The notes: generated from the sequence alone by a model not told the origin. A stretch of 30,000 bases of DNA from Monoplex corrugatus (GCA_030674185.1 CM060314.1:27813391-27843390), one strand, 5' to 3'; positions 20,849 to 30,000 are shown, counted from the first letter of the stretch. Made by a program: numbers and translations.

Positions 20849-21272
20849 AAAAGCGATATGGCTCCTCATTTTATTCCGGCATTTGCTGTAACAATTTTCG
20901 CACATCTTTTAACAACTACAACAACGACAACCAACAATGACAGCACACAACAACAGCTACTACTACTCCAGCAACACCTTCACAAGATGTTTGACATTTT
21001 CCCTGTCTTAGAGCTTCTACAGGCAGAGAAGGGAGTCATCTCACAACTTCAAGCTTCGCAACACAAAGGTTTGAATTGGAAACAACTGCATTTCAAAGCT
21101 TTCATAAAGCTTTTCTTTGGTGACAAGCAACTGCTAATTAGTTGGAAGAAGTCAGGTGATCGAAAGTTTGTGGCTTTTTCGGGAGTGTGTGTGTGATAGA
21201 AATCTAAATGACACATGGGTTTAATATTAAGAAATGTGATGATTATGGCCTTAGACACTTTGAATGTGCAAG

Positions 21273-21515
21273 CGTATCTATGTGTGTGCGTTCCTTCCTG
21301 TGTGTGTGCCTGCATGTGTGTGTGTGTGGGCACATGTAGAGGCTGAGGCTGAATGAGTTCGTGTATATGTACGCGGATCTGTGTTTGTGCTTGTGTATGT
21401 ATATGTATGTGTATTGTGTGTGTGTCCTTGTGTGTGTGTGTGCATGTGTGTTGTGTGCGTGCGCACGCGTATACGTGCATGTGTGTATGAGTTCGCGTGC
21501 GTGCATGAGCGCTTC
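21273..21515. repeat. Interrupted (TG)n region
   Basis: TG-rich sequence with many interruptions (GCATG, GTATATG, CACGCG). Confidence 0.88.
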
Positions 21516-22002
21516 TATAAAATTTGATTATGAATTAAATATATAGAATGATAATGGGAATGGTTTGAGCATATTGGATTTTCCCTTCTTGCCAGCTGGC
21601 GCCTATGATGACTTGTTTTAAAGTCTATTTTGATGTGATAGCTTGCTTTAAATGAAACTACTGCTATGCCTTCACAGAAACATATAGTTGGGTTGATATC
21701 ACCTACTTGTCACCTAGACAAGTGAAAGATAAACGTGATTCCATAATCCTAAAACCGGTGGGTGGGGAGTGAGGTAGTGGAAACCTCACCACACTCCAGT
21801 CAGCATTTTTGACAACTGGTCTCACTTTCATCCTTCCGCTGCTTTACCTTCCACAAGTCTGAATAATGTCGGTACCCATTCACAACAGACTTCAGAACAC
21901 ATTTTGTAAACACCTACAACAAATGAACATAAAAAAATATATATACATGACTGAAAGAAAACTATGCAATTTTCAAAAACAAAACAGCAACAACAAAAAC
22001 AG
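21516..22002. other. Unassigned
   Basis: No gene or repeat recognised. Includes a short C-rich/CTTCC block near 21830 and an A-rich lead-in to the next CA array. Confidence 0.4.
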
Positions 22003-22005
22003 ACA

Positions 22006-22083
<78 letters not shown>
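22003..22083. repeat. (CA)n microsatellite
   Basis: About 80 bp of CA with a single CCA interruption. Confidence 0.97.
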
Positions 22084-22084
<1 letters not shown>

Positions 22085-22334
22085 ATATTTTACAGTATGG
22101 GTATAGTGTGTAAATGTATAGCAAATGTTGTACATGTAAATTTCACAGGCTCCATCCAAATCTGCCAACATTAATCTCGCAGACTCCTTGACCCTGCGCA
22201 AAATTCTGTGTGCTGGCAATGTCCTGAAATAGGTAATGAGAGAGGGGGGAGGGGAGATAAAAGCCTATGAGAGACTAAACCTGACGCCACCAGAATGATT
22301 GAAGCATTAAGACGGACAGTGAACAGACCAGTTT

Positions 22335-22497
22335 TTAGGCTGTGGGCTGGGATTGAACTCAAGACATCAGAACTTCAGTCCACAGCTATCAAAATTGGCA
22401 GGCAGACCACAAAATATTTGTCGCCCAATAGAGGATTGAACCCACAACCACTGCAATATGAGACAAGACTGGTGCTCTGTCAGACCATGCTAAGGTG
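22335..22497 (-). repeat. Dimeric tRNA-like SINE remnant
   Basis: On the minus strand, 22492-22481 reads TAGCATGGTCTG (A-box-like) and 22442-22433 reads GGTTCAATCC (B-box), with tRNA-like spacing. About 75 bp further on the same strand a second B-box-like AGTTCAATCC occurs at 22359-22350, preceded by GGACTGAAGTTCTGATGTC, which resembles an anticodon arm. Two tRNA-like units in tandem suggest a dimeric SINE, or two insertions. Confidence 0.55.
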
Positions 22498-22502
22498 TTA
22501 AA

Positions 22503-22620
22503 AAGAGAGAGAGAGACAAAGAGACAGAGACAGACAGACAGACAGACAGAGAGACGGACAAAGAGAGAGAGCGAGAGAGAGAGACAGAGAGACAGAGAGA
22601 GACAGAAGAAAAACAGAGAC
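22503..22620. repeat. GA / CAGA simple repeat
   Basis: Purine-rich array beginning at the 5' edge of the minus-strand tRNA-like unit. Confidence 0.95.
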
Positions 22621-22689
22621 TTCCCAAGATTTATTTCTACCCCACTACAGCACAGCCACAACAACTTTCAACACATAGAAAACCAAGAA

Positions 22690-23199
<510 letters not shown>

Positions 23200-23730
23200 G
23201 GCAAACTTGGAATCTTTTTGGAGTTCTAGTTGAAAAGCAACATGGGCTATGTCTAGAGCATCATGTCTGGCCACTTTTGTGGCCGTATGCATTTCCCCTG
23301 CGACTGTGGTAAAGCAATGGTGGGAGCTTCCCACAGTTAAGTGTCGAGACTACAGTATAGTGAGGGGAGAAGAGCTAGTTAGTGACTGGGAAGGCTGCCC
23401 AATAGAGAGATAAGGCTCAGAGCAAGGCGAGAGAGGGCTCTTCCATTCTGGCTGCTCGGAAAGAAGGCAAACTTGGAATCCCGTTCTGGGCATGTCAGAC
23501 CTTGCTGAACAGCAGAATGGACTGTGCCTGGAGCCTGGACACTTTCGCAGCCGTTCAAACAACCCATGTGGTTGAAGTAAGACAACGTTGGGTGCGTCCG
23601 ACTGGTAAGTGTCGAGACTACAATAAGGGGAAAGGTGCTGACAGCTATGCGAGCTGGTGGCAGGGCGGTTTGCCCGAAAGAGAGATGAAGACAGACTGAG
23701 GCGAGAGAAGAGTCTTCCATTCTCTCTTGG
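23200..23730 (+). repeat. Tandem duplication, period about 266 bp
   Basis: The unit begins GGCAAACTTGGAATC at 23200 and again at 23466. Both copies contain ACTTTxGxxGCCGT, AAGTGTCGAGACTACA and TCTTCCATTCT in the same order. The copies are well diverged. I do not recognise a protein; open frames on the minus strand are not conserved between copies. Confidence 0.75.
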
Positions 23731-24284
23731 TCCAGAGGTAGGGCTGGACCTGGTTGGTGCGCGTTGTGTGGCTACGTCCCGGGATTTGTCATCTTCCCAC
23801 CTTGCCATTCGGTTTCTAAACAAGGTAACTGATGGTTGGGTCCGAATGGGTCATGCAACGCATGGACAGCCCCTTTTTGCTGTAGGAAATAACTGTCGAT
23901 TGGCGTCAGGAGCTTCGGAGGTGAGTGTCCCGAGAGTGGCCAAGCATTGGTGTTGCGGGTCCCATCCGTACCCTCGTGGTGTTTCTTGTGAACATCTCTT
24001 GGCCCTGTACCTGGGCTGGACCTGGATGATGCGCGTTGTGTGACTATGTCACGGGGGTTGTAATCTCCCCACTTGCCATTCGGTCTGTAAACAAGGTAAC
24101 TAATGATCGGGTCCGAATGAGTCATGCAGTGCATGGACAGCCGTTTCCTCCCTTTTGCTCGATGGAATGACTACCATGTGGCGTCGGGAACTGGGTGGGG
24201 ATTATCCGGAGAGGGGTGAGGCATTGGTGCTCTGGCTCTCATCCAGCACCCCGGGGTGTTTCTTGTTCACTTTGTTTACTTACA
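23721..24284 (+). repeat. Tandem duplication, period about 272 bp
   Basis: The unit begins GGGCTGGACCTGG at 23741 and again at 24013. Both copies contain GCGCGTTGTGTG, CTTGCCATTCGGT, AAACAAGGTAACT, GGGTCCGAATG, GTCATGCA, GCATGGACAGCC and GGTGTTTCTTGT. Identity is clearly higher than in the preceding pair. The similar period and a shared GGTxAGTGTC motif raise the possibility that all four units are one old family. Confidence 0.82.
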
Positions 24285-25280
24285 CCCAACACATCCGTGT
24301 CCAAAACAAAACCGTCCTCTGGACCAGAATTTCTTAACTGATTATTGTTCCACCGATCATTCCAGTGATGACTGTGTTATATAAAGGTTAATTTAACATT
24401 CCTAATAAAACATGTTCATAAAAAGTGCGTAATTTGCCTGATATTGACAGATAAGCGTTCAGGGAGGAAGTACAGACTGCAATGTTTGAATCTGTCTTTC
24501 AAACTGCAGACCAAGTGCATTCTGCTCTCCATTCTGCCCTATATAAACTTGTACCTGATTCACGATGAAAAGTAGGGACATACAGATCATCGCTGTGGCA
24601 TTCCTTCATTAAAAACCAAGTTATCTCTGTGACGTGATGCGTCAACATGTAAAACGGTAGTAGATAAAGGCTGCTCTCTCTGTGCACATACGTTTATTCT
24701 TAAGCAAATCGACGAATCACTCAGTTGATCCTAAAAGCAAGAACTGACTGCCATTGTTCTAAGGTATTTAATAGCAATTATTCTTAGTAGTTGGTAAGCA
24801 TATGTGGCAGTAGTGAAAAATCACACTCCCTTCCCTCTCCTCTACCCTTAACTGCCTGATTAATTTTATAAGACGTTTTCCTTCGTGAAATATCTGATAA
24901 CCATTTCTTTTTTCGTCACATTTTCTACACCGTCTTAATGGCCGCAGAAGCTGGCACAGTTTTGTATTTATTTTACAATGCGATGATGATGATGTCGATG
25001 ATGATGATAAACATGATGCTATGGAGATCCATCTAGGATTGAGACTGCGTGACAGGGCTGTACTCTACGCTTACTATCATAATATATCCTGGCGTCAACC
25101 ATCCCGAGAGATACAGACACATGCGGTGCTGGTCAGAATATTTGAGCAACACCCTCAGTCACGCATACGTGAAGCGGATGAGATTCGACTGTGTGGTTCC
25201 AGTCTTCCCAATGAGCCCACAGCATGCCTAACTCTGGGTAGGATTTGGTTAGAGCAAAACAAGCCCACAATGATATATAT
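24285..25280. other. Unassigned
   Basis: About 1 kb with no convincing gene. Contains a short GATGATGAT run near 24981-25010. One plus-strand frame from about 25021 to 25341 has mixed composition but no motif I can name and runs into the tRNA-like unit. Confidence 0.4.
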
Positions 25281-25281
25281 T

Positions 25282-25358
25282 TTTGAAGGGACTAATGGGG
25301 TTCGAACCCACAGCCTTCCAGTTGGTAGTCCGTTACGTTAACCACTACACCAGGGCGG
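25282..25358 (-). repeat. tRNA-like SINE head or tRNA pseudogene
   Basis: On the minus strand TGGTGTAGTGG (25352-25342) fits an A-box and GGGTTCGAACCC (25309-25298) is a perfect B-box. The distance between them suits a tRNA of about 72 nt. The ends do not form a clear acceptor stem, and flanking sequence continues with no terminator T-run at the 3' end, so a SINE origin is more likely than an active tRNA gene. Confidence 0.55.
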
Positions 25359-25574
25359 CTGGTTTTGCACAAGCAGCTTCTGTACGTGTTGGATATGCTA
25401 GCATCGTATTAACACCCTCAGCTACAGATCTGAGTTCGACGATCTGTGCTATGTCACTCGAGTCACACATCTTCAACATTCGTCAATGCACATCTGAAAA
25501 AAATAGTAATATGATATGACACAACATGTATACATGTATGAGTTTTTAAAATTAATCGATGAATTAACAAATAA

Positions 25575-25698
25575 TATAATGTAATGATGATAACAGTAAT
25601 CAATAATGTTGATTATGATGATAATAATAATGATAATAATAACAATTATGTTAATAATGGAAATAAATCTTCCTCTTCTTCTTCTTCTTACTATTATA

Positions 25699-25764
<66 letters not shown>
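25575..25764. repeat. AT-rich (ATT)n/(ATG)n microsatellite
   Basis: GATAATAATGATAATAATAA-type sequence, a TTC patch, then pure ATT from about 25699 to 25764, ending exactly at the presumed 5' end of the retrotransposon. Confidence 0.95.
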
Positions 25765-25765
<1 letters not shown>

Positions 25766-26441
25766 AGGTCGGATAGATGTATCCGCTACTGGTAACCTGG
25801 AACCCAGTACTGCCTGTCACAGGGTCGAATTGCTGGCGACTAAACCAGCAACCCCACCAGTCCTCTCAGGAGGATGGTGAGGAGGGTGGCTAGAAACCCT
25901 GGTGGAAATAAATTAGATCCATCAAAGGGCGCCAGCTCTGGAGAGCTACCCGTGGTCATCTAGCTAAGGGAGTAAACCCTGACAGTAAATCCGGTGTGGG
26001 GCCCCTAAGGCGGTTGGATGGCAAACTTTGTCACTTTCCGGCAGCTCCTGTGGCCGCGTTGGCACCAAAACGTAACAGCCCTGCTGTTCCTTTGGATCTG
26101 TCAGCGAGGTGGAGAGGGGAGACAAGTTGCATGGGCAACAGCCTGTCTTCCATATTACACTGCCCAGGCTTACATCCGTCCATTCATCCACAAACACTCT
26201 GCACCTACGACCTGGAGAGGACACTCCAGCCTCGCTACTAACACTAGTGTCGGCACAACACGGGAAGCAACAGATACCGGTGATAAGTCATTGCTCAACT
26301 GGCATAGAGCTGACGCCAGGGGTTGCTTTTGACGGTGGGAGAACCTTCGTGTCTTACTGGACAGCTACCGCCCGCCTAAGCTGGGCAGCCCCCAGCCAGT
26401 TAGGTGCTGTCCCGCCACGACCTGTCTTCTTCATTGGGTGC
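25765..26441 (+). promoter_or_regulatory. Retrotransposon 5' leader / UTR
   Basis: GC-richer than the DNA before it. Contains a stem of TTGCTGG (25830-25836) and CCAGCAA (25845-25851) with an 8-nt loop. An open frame runs through 26109-26696 in a phase different from the endonuclease frame. It reads CMKIRRKSDKQ from an ATG at 26442 and then a basic KFKFKFKKRIRKR stretch, which could be the true N-terminus of the ORF joined by another frame change near 26535. Internal promoter activity is expected for this class but no motif proves it. Confidence 0.5.
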
Positions 26442-26445
26442 ATGA

Positions 26446-27330
26446 AGATTAGGAGAAAATCTGACAAGCAGGTCGTTAATTACCGCACCAAACAAAAATT
26501 CAAATTCAAATTCAAGAAACGGATCAGGAAAAGGATCAGCAGTGAAACTGGGCTGTTGGAATGTCCGAACAATGATGCCTGGGCTCTCCCAAGATCTGCA
26601 AGACATCAGCGATGCCAGAAAAACAGCCGTCATAAACAGCGAACTAAAGAGGCTCAATGTGGACATTGCCACTCTGCAGGAAACACGGCTGGTTGACTCA
26701 GGAACACTAAAGGAAAGGGACTACACCTTCTTCTGGCAAGGAAAGAGTTCTGATGCCCCAAGAGAGCACGAAGTAGGCTTTGCAGTAAGGAACAGCCTGC
26801 TGAACATGATTGAACCAGGCAGCGGCGGTTCAGAACGACTCTTGACTCTCCGCCTCAACACCACCGAAGGCTATGTCACTCTCATCAGCGTTTATCCCCA
26901 ACTCTGTCCGCCTCTCCAGACACCAAGGATGAGTTCTACGAAAATCTTGCATCAACCATAAGGAACATCCCCAGGACAGAACAACTTGTTCTCCTGGGCG
27001 ACTTCAACGCCAGAGTGGGTGCAGACAATGACTCATGGCCCTTCTGCCTCGGTTCCTTTGGAGTGGGGAAAATGATGAGAATGGACAGCGACTGCTTGAG
27101 TTTTGCGCCTGCCATGAACTGTGCATCGCCAACTCCTTCTTCAAGACGAAGCCTCAGCACAAAGTCTCCTGGAGGCATCCCCGCTCAAAACATTGGCACC
27201 AACTGGATTTGATCCTAGTAAGACGTGCCGCTATCAAAAACGTTCTCCACACTCGCTCTTATCACAGCGCAGACTGCGACACAGACCACTCGCTGGTATG
27301 TTGCAAGATCAGGCTACAACCAAAGAAGTT
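26446..27330 (+). pseudogene. AP-like endonuclease domain, two frameshifts
   Basis: The endonuclease nicks target DNA to prime reverse transcription. All the catalytic signatures I would look for are present: Asn in WNVR, Glu in QETR, Asp/Asn in GDFNA, and the Asp-His pair in TDHSL. The SWRHPRSKHWHQLDLIL segment (about 27166-27216) matches the conserved region before the last motif. Breaks near 26896 (in the SVYAP-like region) and 27070 (in GVGKxNENG) prevent uninterrupted translation. Confidence 0.83.
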
Positions 27331-28068
27331 CCACTGCTCAAAGAAACAAAGGAACCCTCGCATTGACGTCAGCAAGATGTCTCAGCCAGATCTTGTAGAA
27401 CAGTTCGCAGAGGCCTTTCAGAGAGAATACGATGCATTGCAGCCCAGAGACTCTGCCACTGAGAGATGGGAAACGCTACGAGACACCATGCACCGCATTG
27501 CTATGGCCACCTTTGGGAAGAAAACTGTGAAGTCCCACGACTGGTTTGAAGCCAAATCATCAGAGATGACTCCCACTGTTGAGGCCAGGCGTGCCGCACT
27601 CACCAAGTATAAGCGGTCACCCAGTGAGAAGAACCTGCAAATCCTCAGGGCTGCCAGAAGTAAGGTTCAGCTTAACGCCAGGCGCTGCGCAAACGAGTAC
27701 TGGACAGAGCTCAGCGAAGAGATACAGAGGCTGCTGAAAGAGGTAACATCCGAGGAATGTATGATGGCATCAAGAAGGCACTGGGACCAACACAGAGCAA
27801 GATCGCCCCCCTCAAATCCTCCACTGGGGAAGTAATCAGCAATCCTAGCCAACAGATGGAAAGATGGGCGGAACACTACTCCGACCTCTACTCCACACAG
27901 AACATGGTGTCCCCCTTAGCCCTCGATGCCATCAAGTGCATGCCGGTAATGGAACAACTTGACGCAGAGCCAACTGCGGACGAATTCAGCAAGGCCATTG
28001 ATAGCCTGGCATCAGGGAAGGCACCTGGCAACGACGGAATTCCCCCAGACCTCATCAAGCACTGCAAG

Positions 28069-29057
28069 ACCTCTTCTGCACCCTTTGCACGCAGTTCTCT
28101 GTCAGTGTTGGAATGAGGGAGCTGTTCCACAGGACATGAGGGACGTCAAGATCGTCACCCTGTACAAAAACAAGGGCGAAAGGAGCGACTGCAACAACTA
28201 CAGAGGTATCTCGCTCCTCAGCATTGTTGGCAAAGTCTATGCTCGGGTCCTCCTAATCCGAATGCAGAAACTGGCTGAACGCGTCTACCCGGAATCACAG
28301 TGTGGTTTTCGAGCAGAGAGATCCACGGTAGACATGGTCTTCTCCCTTCGCCAAATCCAGGAGAAGTGCAGAGAGCAGCGGATGCCCTTGTATGTGGCAT
28401 TCATTGACCTCACCAAGGCCTTTGACCTAGTCAGCAGAGATGGCCTTTTCAGGGCTCTCCGAAAAATCGGCTGCCCCCCCAAACTGCACAGCTTAATTGA
28501 GTCCTTCCACTCAAACATGAAAGGGATGGTGCAGTTCAACGGAAACCTCTCCAAGCCCTTCGACGTACGCAGCGGTGTGAAACAAGGCTGCGTCCTGGCC
28601 CCAACCCTCTTTGGAATCTTCTTCGCTCTCCTCCTGAGGCATGCGTTCAGCACAGCGCAAGAAGGGATCCACCTGCGGACCAGATCAGATGGCAGGCTCT
28701 TCAATCTCGCCCGCCTCAGAGCAAGGACAAAGGTCCGTGAAGCCCTCATCAGAGACATGCTATTTGCCGACGATGCCGCAGTTGTGACCCATACTCAGCG
28801 GGACTTGCAGTCACTAATGGACCGCTTCTCCCAGGCCTGCAAAGATTTTGGTCTGACCATCAGTCTTAAGAAGACAAACGTCCTGGGCCAAGACACGCCA
28901 TCTCCACCAGCCATCACCATTGATGACTACGAGCTTGAAGCCATCCATCAATTCACATATCTTGGGTCCACCGTCACCGATAACCTCTCCCTTGACACAG
29001 AGATCGACAAGAGGATTGGGAAGGCAGCCACAACACTAGCCCGCCTCACACAAAGGG
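28069..29057 (+). pseudogene. Reverse transcriptase domain, uninterrupted segment
   Basis: The longest intact coding stretch. Motifs in order: LYKNKGERSDCNNYRGISLL; YPESQCGFRAERSTVDMVF; motif A FIDLTKAFD (28400-28426); motif B GVKQGCVLAPTLFGIFF; motif C FADD (28763-28774), the catalytic aspartates; motif D GLTISLKKT; and motif E YLGSTVTD. All catalytic aspartates are present. Codon use is GC-richer than the surrounding AT-rich DNA, typical of inserted elements. Confidence 0.9.
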
Positions 29058-29058
29058 T

Positions 29059-29714
29059 GGACAAATCCCAAGCTGACCACAAAGACAAAGATGGCTGTAT
29101 ACAACGCCTGTGTCCTCAGCACCTTGCTGTATGGCAGCGAGGCGTGGACCACGCACGCTCATCAGGAGAAAAGGCTCAATACCTTCCACCTGAGAAGCCT
29201 ACGGCGCATACTTGGCATTTCCTGGCAAGACAAGGTGACCAACACCGAAGTCCTAACCTGCGCTGGCCTCCCAACCATGCATACCATGCTGAGACAGCGT
29301 CGGCTGCGCTGGTTGGGCCACGTTCGCCGCATGGAAGATGGTCGCATCCCAAAAGACACCCTTTATGGTGAGCTTGCCACAGGGCAGAGAAACATTGGCC
29401 GCCCACAGCTGAGATACAAAGACGTTTGCAAGCGTGACATGAAGGCGCTTCAGATCAACACTGAGTCCTGGGAGGACCTCGCAGACGACCGCAACAGCTG
29501 GAGAACTACTCTCAAGAAACAGCTGCGGTTTGGTGAGGACAAACTGTCAGCTGCTGCAGCAGAAAAGCGAGTTCGCAGAAAAGGGATGACAGCCAACAGA
29601 CCAGCATCAGCATACACATGCGACCGCTGCGACAGAGACTGCCTCTCTCGCATTGGTCTGTACAGTCACAGGCGACGCTGCTTGGACCAAGCAGACAGCC
29701 CATCTAGACATTAG
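29059..29714 (+). pseudogene. RT C-terminal domain with C2HC zinc finger
   Basis: After the fifth frame break the protein continues TNPKLTTKTKMAVYNACVLS and LLYGSEAWTTHAHQEKRLNT, then FHLRSLRRILGISWQDKV, a RLRWLGHVRRMEDGRIPK block, GRPQLRYKDVCKRDMKAL, and ends with a finger at 29619-29681. That finger is C-x2-C, then His and Cys in SHRRRC, giving a C2HC pattern. The stop TAG is at 29712-29714. The YGSEAW and LGHVxRM blocks are standard in non-LTR ORF2 C-termini. The finger probably binds RNA or DNA during target-primed reverse transcription; this is inference. Confidence 0.85.
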
Positions 29715-29763
29715 AACGGATGTACTTTGTTCATGGTCAGTCATGACCGAAGGAGGCCTACTA
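29715..29763 (+). promoter_or_regulatory. Retrotransposon 3' UTR with hairpin
   Basis: Only about 50 bp. GGTCA (29735-29739) and TGACC (29744-29748) form a perfect 5-bp stem with a GTCA loop shortly before the ATT tail. Short 3' stem-loops are recognised by the RT in several LINE families; a similar role here is inference. Confidence 0.6.
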
Positions 29764-29825
29764 AATTATTATTATTATTATTGTTATTATTATCATTATT
29801 GTTATTACGATTATTATTATCATTG
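29764..29825. repeat. (ATT)n tail of retrotransposon
   Basis: ATT array with GTT, ATC and CGATT interruptions, immediately after the 3' UTR. Confidence 0.93.
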
Positions 29826-30000
29826 ATAGTCTTGCGTGGTGTATAGATCATTACAACTGTTTTGAGATGTTCAAAAAACACTCATGGCAAACTGTGGGGC
29901 CGCGACGGTATTGGCATTTCGTAGTAGCCCCATAGTGTAACCATAGCATCATCCTGACTTCCTATACAGTTGCCGCACAGGGTTCCGTAGTCTACCAGGA

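Larger units (their letters stand above)
20406..21260 (-). repeat. Outer palindrome, right arm
   Basis: Inverted partner of 16815-17400. On the minus strand it reads TCTATCACACACACACTCCC, AAAGCTTTGAAATGCAG, TGTGAGATGACTCCCTTCTC, GACAGGGAAAATGTC and GGTGTTGCTGGAGTAGTAGT, in the same order as the left arm. It is split by the SINE at 20583-20836. Confidence 0.85.
26446..29714 (+). pseudogene. Endonuclease / reverse transcriptase / zinc-finger ORF, frameshifted
   Basis: Segments follow one another in register but in changing frames. 26446-26895 and on to about 27330 encode the AP-like endonuclease: GCWNVR with Asn near 26560, LQETR with Glu at 26680, GDFNARVG with Asp at 27000, and TDHS with Asp 27284 and His 27287. 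A linker follows, then SGKAPGNDGIP (about 28010), and RT blocks to about 28960. The C-terminus carries the zinc finger. Frame breaks lie near 26896, 27070, 27730, 28068 and 29057. By frame arithmetic the first three are single-base losses; the fourth is a 1-base gain or 2-base loss; the fifth is a 2-base loss. I found no in-frame stop inside any of these segments. The true start codon is uncertain. Total coding length (~1090 codons) is near what a complete single-ORF element of this kind has. Confidence 0.85.
25765..29825 (+). mobile_element. Near-full-length APE-type non-LTR retrotransposon
   Basis: About 4.0 kb: a 5' leader (25765-26441), one long broken ORF encoding an AP-like endonuclease, reverse transcriptase and C-terminal C2HC zinc finger (26446-29714), a ~50-bp 3' UTR with a hairpin, and an ATT tail (29764-29825). 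There are no LTRs, RNase H or integrase. The ORF resembles proteins often mis-annotated in animal genomes as craniofacial development protein 2-like or jockey-type polymerase. I cannot settle the clade by eye (RTE-like and I/Vingi-like groups are both possible). Five indels make this copy non-autonomous as read. ATT tracts lie on both sides, hiding any target-site duplication. Confidence 0.88.

Noticed and set aside
20858..21196. 112-codon plus-strand frame with mixed composition
   Set aside because: Lies in the palindrome arm; the mirrored arm does not keep the frame, and the Thr/Gln/Leu runs come from CAA/CTA simple repeats.
23350..24134. Minus-strand frames of 120-157 codons
   Set aside because: Not conserved between the tandem duplicate units and no motif recognised; probably chance frames in GC-richer DNA.
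25765..25900. HDV-like ribozyme at the LINE 5' end
   Set aside because: I could not lay out the nested double pseudoknot by hand; kept only as a structured leader to be tested.
27166..27220. Host gene 'craniofacial development protein 2'
   Set aside because: That label is commonly attached to retrotransposon endonucleases; here RT and zinc finger follow directly, so it is the LINE.

Overview
This window looks like intergenic or repeat-rich chromosome from an animal, most likely a marine invertebrate and plausibly a gastropod mollusc. The taxonomic call is an inference from three things: dense CA/GA/CAGA/ATT microsatellites, tRNA-derived SINE-like units, and a C2HC-tailed APE/RT retrotransposon of a kind I associate with molluscs and other marine animals. 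I see no host protein-coding gene, rRNA, CRISPR array or bacterial operon. Nearly every open frame in the first 25.7 kb lies in a simple repeat or in non-coding repeat DNA.

Layout. 1-580: no recognisable feature. 581-1136: a 33-bp minisatellite of about 17 units. 1664-2018: the 3' end of a 5'-truncated CR1/L2-like LINE running into an ATT/ATC tail. 2063-2141: a tRNA-Phe-like relic. 2207-2715: two interleaved inverted repeat pairs. 4521-13270: a strongly diverged long-period repeat (roughly 580-820 bp between adjacent copies, about nine copies). This array is interrupted by a second CR1/L2-like LINE fragment (5930-6592), a TCTA array, a small mariner-like MITE (9826-10064), and a 32-bp minisatellite that seems to have expanded inside one copy of the long repeat. 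13680-16315: mostly CA/GA/CAGA arrays, with one tRNA-like unit. 16316-16391: a perfect 33-bp-arm hairpin.

16815-21260 is an old, nested, imperfect palindrome. Its right arm carries a SINE with target-site duplications, and the left arm preserves the matching empty site. 21250-25760 holds further CA/GA arrays, two more tRNA-like units and ~270-bp tandem duplications.

25765-29825 is a nearly full-length non-LTR retrotransposon: a structured 5' leader, an APE-type endonuclease, a reverse transcriptase, a C-terminal C2HC zinc finger, and a short 3' UTR with a hairpin and an ATT tail. It is interrupted by five apparent small indels but no in-frame stop that I could find within the EN-RT-zinc-finger segments. 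It supplies the only convincing protein-coding sequence in the window. The element sits between ATT tracts, which suggests insertion into, or tail-seeding of, an ATT microsatellite.

All alignments were made by eye; identities, copy numbers and edges are approximate.
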